Below, piece after piece: positions 19,023 through 26,478 of a stretch of 26,478 nt of DNA (the stretch's first letter is position 1; every line of letters begins with the position of its first letter). Under the pieces are notes generated by a model that made no database searches, was not told the origin of the DNA, and was given only the letters and a program-made list of their open reading frames with translations. The stretch is from contig JADRCO010000785.1 of assembly GCA_021464525.1 (NCBI GenBank), positions 1 through 26,478 on the forward strand, written 5' to 3'. Both the position numbers and the translations under genes were made by a program. This DNA is from Rhizophagus sp. LPA8_4_AMF (lineage: Eukaryota > Glomeromycota > Glomeromycetes > Glomerales > Glomeraceae).

Positions 19023-19559
19023 CAGCTCAAAAATATATTTTGTATCATATAAATTAATTGCTTTTTTTTTTAAAAAAAAATGATAATTTTATTTAATGTA
19101 AAATATAATTAAATAAATTTAAAATTATTTACACAAAGAAGTCAGTTTTTTTTTTGTTTTCTAAATCATATTTTCGTAATTTTAATGTTCATTATAATAA
19201 TATTTATAATAAAATTATGAGAAAAAATCATAAACAAAAATTACGGAACTAATGAGGAAATGTTTTAATTACTAATGATCATAGATCTTTATTAAAGTAT
19301 TAATACCGACTATATCATAAATTGAAATACCCTTTTACATTTCTTACATAATAAAATTTTTTCACATTTTACCGCTGAAAAATGCTTTATTTTAACATTC
19401 AAACAACATTAAAAGTTCAAATTAATTTAATAACTCTCTTTTTTGAGAATGCTAGAGAAATTTTTTTATTAATGAGATACATAAAAGGCTTATTTAAAAC
19501 CTGAATATATAAGTATACCATTATATATTGTTTTTCGAAAAAAGAAAGTTGACACGTAA
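19023..19559. other. Gene-free AT-rich stretch
   Basis: A/T-rich DNA with long A and T runs at 19063-19080 and 19146-19160. No gene or array homology seen. Confidence 0.4.
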
Positions 19560-19985
19560 AATAGGCAATTATTTTACTATAAATGTACTGCAAATAATAT
19601 AAAGTGTTTAAATTTGTCGGATTTTTCTAAGGACCAGATAAGTCTAGTTTATCGAGACTGTCTGTCTATAATAATACTCATTGTAATGACTTACTTCATA
19701 TATCGAGAAATTCGATATATCGAAAATAAATTACTATCAGACTCAACTCTGGTAAATCGAAGGTTCCAGTTTCTTGAAGTTTCAGTTATCGAGGCTTCCA
19801 GTGTAAATAATACAATTAGATATGCTACAATGATAAAATTTTTAGTTAATATATATAAAAAGAAAGTCGATATGAATTTGATTATTCTTTTAACAAAGGT
19901 TTTTTATTTATCAATCAAAAGATTTAGTTTATTTATTCAATGGTATCTCTCATCTTTTTTTTTTTATAATAAAAATCACATCCTT
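19560..19985 (+). other. Plus-strand open frame with one hydrophobic segment, doubtful gene
   Basis: The frame is open from 19560 to a TAA at about 19986. It includes DFSKDQISLVYRDCLSIIIL, a hydrophobic segment around LSIIILIVMTYFIY, and then IRYIENKLLSDSTLVNRRFQ. The first in-frame ATG is internal (IVMTYF). TATCGA occurs five times within about 170 bases. The last 40 codons run over DNA that aligns, on the other strand, to the 3' end of a decayed TLDc copy, so at least that part is not an original gene. Unknown family; possibly chance. Confidence 0.2.
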
Positions 19986-20189
19986 TAATATTAATAGTAT
20001 ATTTTGAAAGAAAGAATAAAATTATTTTTATTTAAATTCAAGACTACTGTAAAATCATTAAGAATTTCTTCAGTACTTAAAAATAATTAAGAATACTTTT
20101 GATGAATTAATGAGTCATAACGTTACTTGTTATCCTTTTACTAGAAACCAAGGCCCATCGTAAGTATAGAGAACGAAAATATATAAAAC
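19937..20189 (-). pseudogene. Highly decayed BTB-TLDc remnant
   Basis: Fragments align in order to the array genes. AATGGTATCTCTCATC, a T run and ATAATAA (19938-19970) match the codons for YEKKIRDT. GAAAGAAAGAATAAAATTAT (about 20007) matches those for SFIFSF. AAGAATTTCTTCAGTAC (about 20060) matches TEEIL. TACTAGAAACCAAGGCCCAT followed by CGTAAGTATAGAGAACG (20138-20175) matches the BTB exon codons for RSPYLRRILASN. BACK, intron and most of TLDc are deleted. This fills the gap in the array between copies 4 and 5 and is the oldest dead copy visible. Confidence 0.5.
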
Positions 20190-20551
20190 CGAATAATTAT
20201 GTTACTTAACTACTATACAAAACCTAATTCCTTTTGAATATTTATCTTGTTTTATTTAATTTTGATTGACCAAACAAAAAAAAAAAGAAATTGTGGCGTT
20301 AGTATAGTTACTTTCAAAAAGTTTAAGAGAATAAACGCAAGGCCGACAAGATAATACTAGATTACAGAGTAAATCTTTACTTTCGCACTAATCAGATTTA
20401 GTACAACGTTTTTAAAAGCACAAACTTTATAAAAACTTTATGTAAATTCATTAATGAGCTGTTAAGCATCTGACTAATGATTAACTGAAGTTTATTTTAT
20501 TGTATAGTATATGTAAATGTATTTATTCTAAAGTCATAATCTAGCAATACT
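20190..20551. other. Spacer 3' of copy 5
   Basis: No gene. It is the remains of an upstream spacer of the decayed copy, with little recognisable array sequence left. Confidence 0.35.
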
Positions 20552-22051
20552 TTAAGATACACCTAATTTTGTTATCTGAAATATTTCGTAATCTTCTATA
20601 AAAAAATTACCTGAACTATTTCTTATTGCTTTTTCATAAAAATTCTTTTTACAGTAAATGTGATTGTAATTTTGAGACGTAGATCTATTGGAGGTGCCAC
20701 ATACAATATCAACGCCAAACTGTGGTCCACGACTAGGATCATAATTTAATGCACGATTTATATTTTTTACATTGCTAATAATTGCATCTTTGATATTCTT
20801 ATTTTTAAAAGAAAAAATAAAGCTTTCTTTAGTTATACCCCAAGAATCAGAAGACTTCCATTCTAATGGATTATACCCACCAAGAATTTCTTCTGTTCCT
20901 TTTACTTTAATTAAGGTAATGGTATTATCTTTATTATCACATAATTCATGAAATTTTTTAGGTGTAAATCCATCTCTACTACCTCTCAACAATAATTCAA
21001 ATTTGTATGGTAAATAAAATTCTCTAAAATTATCACCATTAATATCAATTTTATCAATCCACCTTAAAATAGTTGAAGCAATATTAAGATCATTATCTAA
21101 TAGGACTGTTTTTCTGGGACGTAAAATTTTGTGGGTTGATACGATCTCAGGATCCAAATAATAACTCAACAAATTTTCATAGAGCTGATTGTTTAAGAGT
21201 TTTTGATATGGTCGGACTTTACGTGAGAATTCTTTAGATGACAAACTAAAAAATCTGACCAAAGGTAGACAATTTTGTAGAATATTCTTCATTATTTTAA
21301 AATCATTATCTGACCAAATGCCAGGTTCTGAAATAAGTGTAGGATTCTGTGCGTGACCCCATTTTAATACACATTCCCATACTTCAACCTCTCTCATTTG
21401 TAAATCATCTCTTTTAATAAGTGATATCAAAGATTTTTCAGAAAGTGATGTAAAATCGAGTGATTTGAGTATTTTTTCAGGAGATTTAGCCATTAATCTT
21501 GTACAAAATTCTTGAAGTTCTAGTAAATTATTAGAATGTGAAGTAATTTGTTGAGTAAACCAGAAATGTTGTTCTATCCACTCGGGATTATTTTTAATTA
21601 AATATATTTGTAAATAATCAACTAGTTCTTGAAGATGGAGTACATCTGCAGCTACCAAGATATTCATAATGTCTAAACTTTCTTGTCCATTCAACGAAAA
21701 AATACCACCGTAAATATACCTATAATATAAAGTTTAAATAAATATTAGAAATTATCTGTTATAAAAGATACTAAATTTTAAATATATAACTTACTCTAAA
21801 ATAATTTGAAAATTTTCCGGTGATAAATTTGATAATTTAATATGAGATAATATATTCTCCTTATTTCGATTTTTGTTAGAAGCCAAAATTCTTCGCAAGT
21901 ATGGAGAACGGTAACACAAAATATTCATGTGAGCACGAAAGATTTTTACGTTGGGATCTTCACCCACTTCGATCGTTATGTCATAATATTCATCGTCTTT
22001 TAATAATTCAATATAGTTTTGACTTAATTTTGAAAAAAATTGAACAGACAT
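20552..22051 (-). CDS. BTB-BACK-TLDc protein, intact, most diverged member (array copy 5)
   Basis: Exon 1 is 21795-22051, the intron 21720-21794 (75 b) and exon 2 20552-21719, giving 474 residues. The start MSVQFFSKLSQNYIELLKDD is chosen by alignment to the other copies; the frame stays open upstream only through homopolymers. The intron falls in a glutamate codon (ILE) where other copies have lysine. BTB is followed by ADVLHLQELVDYLQIYLIKN; BACK contains ILKSLDFTSLSEKSLISLIK and VWECVLKWGHAQN. The linker is shorter and different (HKILRPRKTVLLDND). TLDc keeps LLLRGSRDGFTPKKFHELCD, KVKGTEEILGGYNPLEW, SFIFSFK, GPQFGVDIV and FFIEDYEIFQITKLGVS. The variable tail segment is CGTSNRSTSQNYNHIYCKKN. 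Its divergence and preserved frame argue for long-standing selection. Confidence 0.9.
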
Positions 22052-22104
22052 TTTTTTTTTTTTTTTAAAAAAAAAAAAAAGAAAAAAAAAAAAAAAAAAT
22101 TTTT
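22051..22104. repeat. T16-A14-G-A18-T5 homopolymer foldback at the start of copy 5
   Basis: Sixteen T (starting in the ATG itself, as seen on the plus strand), fourteen A, one G, eighteen A, then five T. This replaces the leader found in other copies and could form a perfect A/T hairpin immediately upstream of the start codon. The exact run lengths are likely to be polymorphic or mis-called. Confidence 0.7.
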
Positions 22105-22617
22105 GTAAATGTGGAAGGTCTGCATGATTTATAATTGATCCATATATAGCCAAATTAGTACAATAAATTCGTGCTTCCTGTCCACATATTGCGTCAATCT
22201 GCGGCTTGTATTTCTGGTATCATTATACCACATACTTAACGATAATTTTTATATTAATTAAGGTTTATACTGTTTGCTTTCATAAATGATTCATTTATCT
22301 TTTTTGCAAATTGCAGTTAAGAATTAGTTAGTGTAAAAGCTAGCTTGCATTAACGAAAAATCCTAAATTCTTGATTCAATAACAAATTTAAACGAATATT
22401 TAGTAAATAATATAATTCCTTGCTTTTTTTGAAAAAAAAACCACGAGAGAAAAACTTAATTATTAAAGTATCCAAAGGGTTTAAATGTGATTGGTCTTTT
22501 TGAATAAGAAAGACGTTATACTCTGTTTATCTATAATATTACGTGTATCTGCTACAAGCCACGTTGGATATTGTAATTTTCCACATTTACGGGAAAACAT
22601 GAAATATAAAGCACGGA
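22105..22617. other. Upstream region of copy 5
   Basis: No gene seen. TGACGCA (read toward copy 5) at 22190-22196, 139-145 bp before its ATG, sits where the other copies have TGACGTA, but the rest of the module is not conserved. Confidence 0.3.
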
Positions 22618-22745
22618 TTGACATTTTTACAGGATTGTGAAAGAACCGAAATATATATAAAGGTCAGAGGTAGTCAAAACGGGTTAGTAAAACGCATTCA
22701 TTTTTTCGAGGCCGGAATCATTATAATTTCACTCAGTGTCCAAAA

Positions 22746-23042
22746 ATGTATCGTAATAGCTTTCCGCTCGGTATTAAAAAGAAAATTTTACATAATTTTT
22801 TTGGCTGGGTTGCACGCAAAATAAAACTGTCCGTTAAATTATTTTCACGGATTTTAAATGTAAACAAAAAGATGATCTTGAAAGATGAAGTACGAAAATC
22901 TTCAATAGTGAATAATTTAAATAATTTTGATTTGACATATCTAGAAAAATATATTGATTTATTTGCAAACCAGCAGTGTTGGTTTTGGTTAAACATTAAA
23001 AATTTCACAATAAAAGAAATTGAATATTTTTATATTCTGTAA
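22746..23042 (+). CDS. Small basic protein of 98 residues, hypothetical
   Basis: ATG at 22746 in a favourable context (CAAAAATG), TAA at 23040-23042. A TATA-like TATATATAAAGG lies about 85-95 bp upstream, near 22650. The protein is rich in K and R in its first half (GIKKKILHNFFGWVARKIKL). In the second half come SSIVNNLNNFDLTYLEKYID and LFANQQCWFWLNIKNFTIKE, which looks like real coding sequence. There is no clear signal peptide or membrane segment and no recognised family. It runs divergently to copy 5 and convergently to copy 6. It may be a genuine small gene, or the second half may be a terminal exon of a lost gene, like the fragment at 18780-19022. Confidence 0.35.
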   Translation: MYRNSFPLGIKKKILHNFFGWVARKIKLSVKLFSRILNVNKKMILKDEVRKSSIVNNLNNFDLTYLEKYIDLFANQQCWFWLNIKNFTIKEIEYFYIL

Positions 23043-23324
23043 ATAATATTGTTTTATCTTTTTGATCAATTACAAACTCAACTTTTAAATAGTAAAAAAT
23101 TAAATAAATATTGAAAGTTAAAAGACTGTGAAAGTTAAAAACCATCATATCTACACTTAATCTAGATTAAATATAAAAAGTCAAAATATTGAATCATTTT
23201 CGTACTTTCATAGATAATTTATTAAATAATTATGGCAATTATAGGTGTATTTAAAAATCTCTTATTGAATATACTTTTACTATGATAATATTTTTGTTTC
23301 TTTTGATAAGAATATTTTACATAT

Positions 23325-24838
23325 CTATCTTTTTTTTATAATTTGAAATACTTCAAAATCTTCCATAGAAAATTGACCTTCGGTATCTCTTATCTTTTTT
23401 TCGTAATGCTTCTTTTTATAACGAATATAATTGTAAACTTCAGATTCATGAGCATGTATAATAATGTCAACACCAAAAAATGGACCATCGTTAGGGTTAT
23501 AACGTATTGCATTATCTGTAGTTTTTATATTACTAATTATTCCATCTTCGACATTATCATTTTTAAAAGAAAAAATAAAACTATCCACAGTTTTTCCCCA
23601 ACCACTAGAAGATTTCCATATTATTGGATTATATCCACCAAGTATTTCGTCTTTTCCTTTTACTTTAATAAATGTAACAGTATAGGGTATATCATCACAC
23701 AATTCATGAAATTTTTTAGGTGTAAATCCATCTTGGCTCCCTCTAATTAATAATCGAAAGTTATATGGTTCTTTTAAACGAGCGAAATTATTTCTAATAT
23801 CCAATTTATCAATTTGTCTTGAAATAGTTGAAATAATACTTAAATTATTAACGATTTTCGAATTAATAATTGTATCAATTTTAATATTTCTAGGAAGTGA
23901 AATATTGTCGCTTGGTTTACTATCAGGATCCAAATGGGAATTCAATAAATCTTCATAAAGTTGTCGGTTTAAAAGTTTTTTATAAGGACGGACACTTCGT
24001 AAAAAATCTTTGGATGATAAACTAAAAAATCTAATTAATGATAAACACCGCTGTAAAGTACTTTCCATTGTTTTGAAATCATCATCTGACCAAGTATTAG
24101 GATCTGGAAGAAGTGTGGGATTTTGTGCAAGACCCCATTTTAATACATGTTCCCAAACCTCGATTTCTTTCATTTGTAAATCATCTCTTTTAATAAGTTG
24201 AATTAAAGATTTTTCAGGAAGAGACGTGAAATCAAGTGATTTAAATATTTTCTCTGGAAAGTTTGCCATAAAATTCGTACAAAATTGTTGAAGTTCTAAC
24301 AAAGAATTCGATTGAAAACTTGTTCTATGAATGAGTTCAAAATGTTGTTCCATCCATTCGGATTTATTCTCAATAAAATATTTTTGTAAATAATCAACTA
24401 TTTCTTGAAGAAGCAATTCTTCCACAGCGATTAAAATGTTGAGAATTTCTACAGTGTCTTGCTCATTCAATGAAAGAGTACCACTATAAATATACCTTAC
24501 AAAAAAATTTGGATTTCGAATGAGTATTTGAAAATTCGAGACTATGATATTTCGTGTTTAATTTATTGCATATATACTTACTTTAAGATAATTTGGAAAA
24601 CTTCGGGAGATATATTTGATAATTTAATATGAGCTAATATATTCTCCTTATTTCGATTTTTGTTAGAAGCCAAAATTCTTCGCAAGTATGGAGAACGGTA
24701 ACACAAAATGCTCATGTGCGAACGAAAGATTTTTACATTAGGATCTTTGCCAACTTCAATAGTGATATCATAATATTCATCGTCATTTAATAACTCAATA
24801 TAGTTTTGACTTAATTTTGAAAGAAATTGTGTCGACAT
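23325..24838 (-). CDS. BTB-BACK-TLDc protein, intact (array copy 6)
   Basis: Exon 1 is 24582-24838, the intron 24496-24581 (86 b, ending TAAG) and exon 2 23325-24495, giving 475 residues. The BTB exon differs from copy 1 in a few residues (LLNDDEYY, EVGKDPN, FRSHMSIL). The junction reads YIYSGTLSLNE, with serine replacing the first glycine of YIYGG. BACK is canonical (IFKSLDFTSLPEKSLIQLIK, VWEHVLKWGLAQN). TLDc has variant forms of shared motifs: LLIRGSQDGFTPKKFHELCD, KVKGKDEILGGYNPIIW, SFIFSFK, GPFFGVDIIIHAHESEV and FSMEDFEVFQIIKKR. The cysteine-containing YCRN motif of other copies is replaced by IRYKKKH. The role is as for copy 3. Confidence 0.9.
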
Positions 24839-24910
24839 ATTTTAGGCAAAGAAAAAATACAAATGTGGGAGAAAATGTGAATTTATTTATTTCAAATATG
24901 GTTAGTTGAC

Positions 24911-24960
24911 GCAGATTTTTTCCATATTAAAATCACGCCGTAACGCCATAATATGTGGAA
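24911..24960 (-). promoter_or_regulatory. Upstream module of copy 6, degenerate core
   Basis: GCAGATTTTTTCC at 24911-24923 corresponds to GCAGATTCTTTCC of copies 1 and 3. The bZIP-like core is replaced by TGGCGTTACGGCG (24946-24958, read toward the gene). TTCTCCCACATTTG, also read toward the gene, lies between this and the ATG at 24838. The architecture is kept and the core altered. Confidence 0.35.
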
Positions 24961-25090
24961 TTTCATTTGTCATAATTATTAGTGCGACATACTGCGCAAT
25001 TGACATTGATAAAAAGACTTATAGTAGTACTCGAATACTAATGTGATTTGCTCTGTACATTGTATCCATCTGATATAATGACGCCTGACC

Positions 25091-25151
25091 GAACCATTAT
25101 GGAGTGTCACTCCTCGAACTGACGAATGGATGAACCATTAGGAATGTTACT
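25091..25151. repeat. Imperfect tandem duplication, about 41 bp period
   Basis: GAACCATTATGGAGTGTCAC at 25091-25110 recurs as GAACCATTAGGAATGTTAC at 25132-25150. The first copy includes the hairpin GGAGTG-T-CACTCC. It is GC-richer than its surroundings. Function unknown. Confidence 0.4.
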
Positions 25152-26225
25152 ACACTCTTTTAATTAATTAAATTTCAGATAAAGTTACACTTTCCGGCCA
25201 TAATTTTGGTATTTAGCTTTCGACTTTAGAAGACTTATTTTATTCAAAAATGTAATATTAGAAATAAAAATTATGGGAACTTAGAATCATTAACGAGGGG
25301 TCGTTTTTACTATTAGTAAAAAATTTATTATGTATTGTAAGCCTTTTTATTATAGTTGTATTGATACTAGTTCTTGTAAAAAAAGTTAATTGGTAATCTG
25401 TATAAAAAATCAGACATTTTATTAATGAAAAGGGATATTTGTATAATATGATAATTTTCACAATTTTGACATCATTTATATAGTAAAATGCAATATTAAA
25501 ATTACTGGCAATTACGGTCGATAAATATAGTGTTCATCTTCCTTTTTATCATAATTTTTCTTTTAATTAGAGAGTAGAAGATAAAGTTTTCATTTCGTGA
25601 ATTTACTAGTATGCACTTTGGTTTCCCACTTATTAATAAAAAATTAATAATTTGCCCATAGTATTTCACCGATTCGTGTATGGATTGCGTGTTAATTATT
25701 TTCTTAACGTAATATCAGTCACAAATATATTGTACAAATAGTATTTGTTAAAATTTACAAGTAACTAATTCAGATCAATTCTTCGCTTTTATTGTAAATA
25801 TTTTAAATAAATCAGCTTTTAGAATCAATGAAAACTTTTGATTAGGCACTCAATTAGAGATCATGAATTTAGTAAATATATATTCAATTAGAAATGTTAA
25901 GATAATTACAATAATTATGTTTTACGAAATTTAATTATGCAAAAAAACATAAAAAAAAAACATTAAAATACTTTTATATGAAGTTAATTAGCAAATGATA
26001 TGTAAGGCGATCAGATTATGGATTTGTTGGATAAAATACGATAATGTTTAATAAATGTAAATAAAGCGGCACATTTAAATTTTCTAATTTATAGAAATTA
26101 GAAATTGCACATAAAAAATAACGTGTATAATATATTTTAAACTTAATATTTATATATTAAATTTTATATTTCGATTTTCGAATAAAAACCAATACACTTA
26201 ATCTGACGTAAATGATATTGTATAT
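25152..26225. other. Array spacer right of copy 6
   Basis: No gene. From about 25700 the phrases ACAAGTAACTAAT, TCTTCGCTTTTATTG, CAGCTTTTAGAATCAATG and AATTACAATAATTAT match the spacer above copy 1, and homology runs on into the next gene end at 26226. The part at 25152-25690 shows no clear match. Confidence 0.4.
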
Positions 26226-26347
26226 TTATAATTTTGTGATTTGAAATACTTCATAATCTTCCATAGTAAATGTACAGTCAGAATCTTTTATCCTCTTTTC
26301 ATAATAACACCATCCATAAGAAATAAAATTATAATTCCAACCAGCCC
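26226..26347 (-). pseudogene. C-terminal end of a further BTB-TLDc copy, cut by repeat or window edge
   Basis: Read leftwards, the frame gives YNFISYGWCYYEKRIKDSDC, then TFTMEDYEVFQITKL and TAA at 26226-26228. This is the last 36 or so residues of TLDc with another variant of the variable tail. Array homology is lost at about 26347, where the CCGTATAC-type repeat begins. Whether the rest of the gene resumes beyond the window cannot be seen, so it may be a broken copy or a gene with an inserted element. Confidence 0.6.
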
Positions 26348-26349
26348 TA

Positions 26350-26478
26350 TAAAAAAAGTGGATACATTTTTTATACGGAATTTATACGGAACAATACATT
26401 TACATACTGAAAGATACGTTTTTCATACGGAGAGATACTGAATTGGTCAATTTTCCGTATCCTGAAAGACGTGTTTTT
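26350..26478. repeat. CCGTATAC-type dispersed repeat, right copy
   Basis: TATACGG, ATACGGA and CCGTAT recur at 8-30 base spacing to the window end. TATACGGAATTT at 26372-26383 is shared with 1364-1375. It abuts or interrupts the last TLDc copy. Confidence 0.45.

Noticed and set aside
18803-19048. Minus-strand frame of 81 codons
   Set aside because: The opposite strand at the same place is clearly more protein-like.
22618-22824. Plus-strand frame of 68 codons
   Set aside because: Overlaps the better-supported ATG frame at 22746; no start-site support or family.
25258-25461. Minus-strand frame of 67 codons
   Set aside because: Composition typical of random AT-rich DNA, not conserved in other spacers.
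1-26478. tRNA, rRNA, CRISPR array or bacterial-type operon
   Set aside because: No cloverleaf, rRNA-like segment, regularly spaced repeat-spacer array or ribosome-binding-site pattern was seen; the spliced genes show a eukaryotic genome.

Overview
The window looks like nuclear DNA of an arbuscular mycorrhizal fungus of the Rhizophagus type (Glomeromycotina). That is an inference from four things: extreme AT richness, short GT-AG introns of about 75-86 bp, crowded small DNA transposons and LINE debris, and above all a local family of BTB-BACK-TLDc genes, a class known to be strongly expanded in these fungi. No bacterial operon structure, rRNA, tRNA or CRISPR array was seen.

The dominant structure is a head-to-tail array, all on the minus strand, from about 2.7 kb to the right edge. 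Each unit holds a gene with a 254-257 nt first exon carrying the BTB core and one intron placed inside a lysine or glutamate codon. A second exon of about 1.2 kb supplies the rest of BTB, BACK and TLDc. A spacer of roughly 1 kb follows, itself recognisably shared between units. From right to left the copies are: a partial one cut by the window edge (26226-), an intact one (23325-24838), an intact one (20552-22051), a barely recognisable remnant (about 19937-20189), two intact ones (17070-18590 and 14462-15980), a pseudogene (about 7254-8732), a 3' fragment split by a MITE (5352-6265), and a copy with homopolymer frameshifts (2702-4221). This is birth-and-death evolution caught in several stages. 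The BTB exon and promoter are more alike between copies than the C-terminal TLDc half.

The array is interrupted between about 9.2 and 13.6 kb by unrelated DNA. This block holds a nested pair of small transposons, a hAT-like end, and a membrane-protein gene (11231-12429, minus) with two N-terminal membrane helices, a secreted-looking loop and a conserved-looking 'IGGYLG' hydrophobic segment. That gene is split by one missing base in a C run. The left 2.7 kb carries A/T minisatellite DNA, a possible solo LTR, palindromes and an orphan coding-like fragment. Small plus-strand coding-like stretches also lie in the spacers at 18780-19022, 19560-19985 and 22746-23042.

Functionally, the array genes would encode cytoplasmic BTB proteins. 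By family knowledge these are candidate CUL3 adaptors or oligomeric scaffolds, with a TLDc domain of the OXR1/NCOA7 type. Most share an upstream module with a bZIP-like TGACGTA core about 120-165 bp before the ATG, which hints at common regulation. I found no clear evidence of a wholly new enzymatic system. The strongest candidates for novelty are the shared promoter module, with a micro-inversion in one copy, and the homogenised 5' / diversified 3' pattern of the array.
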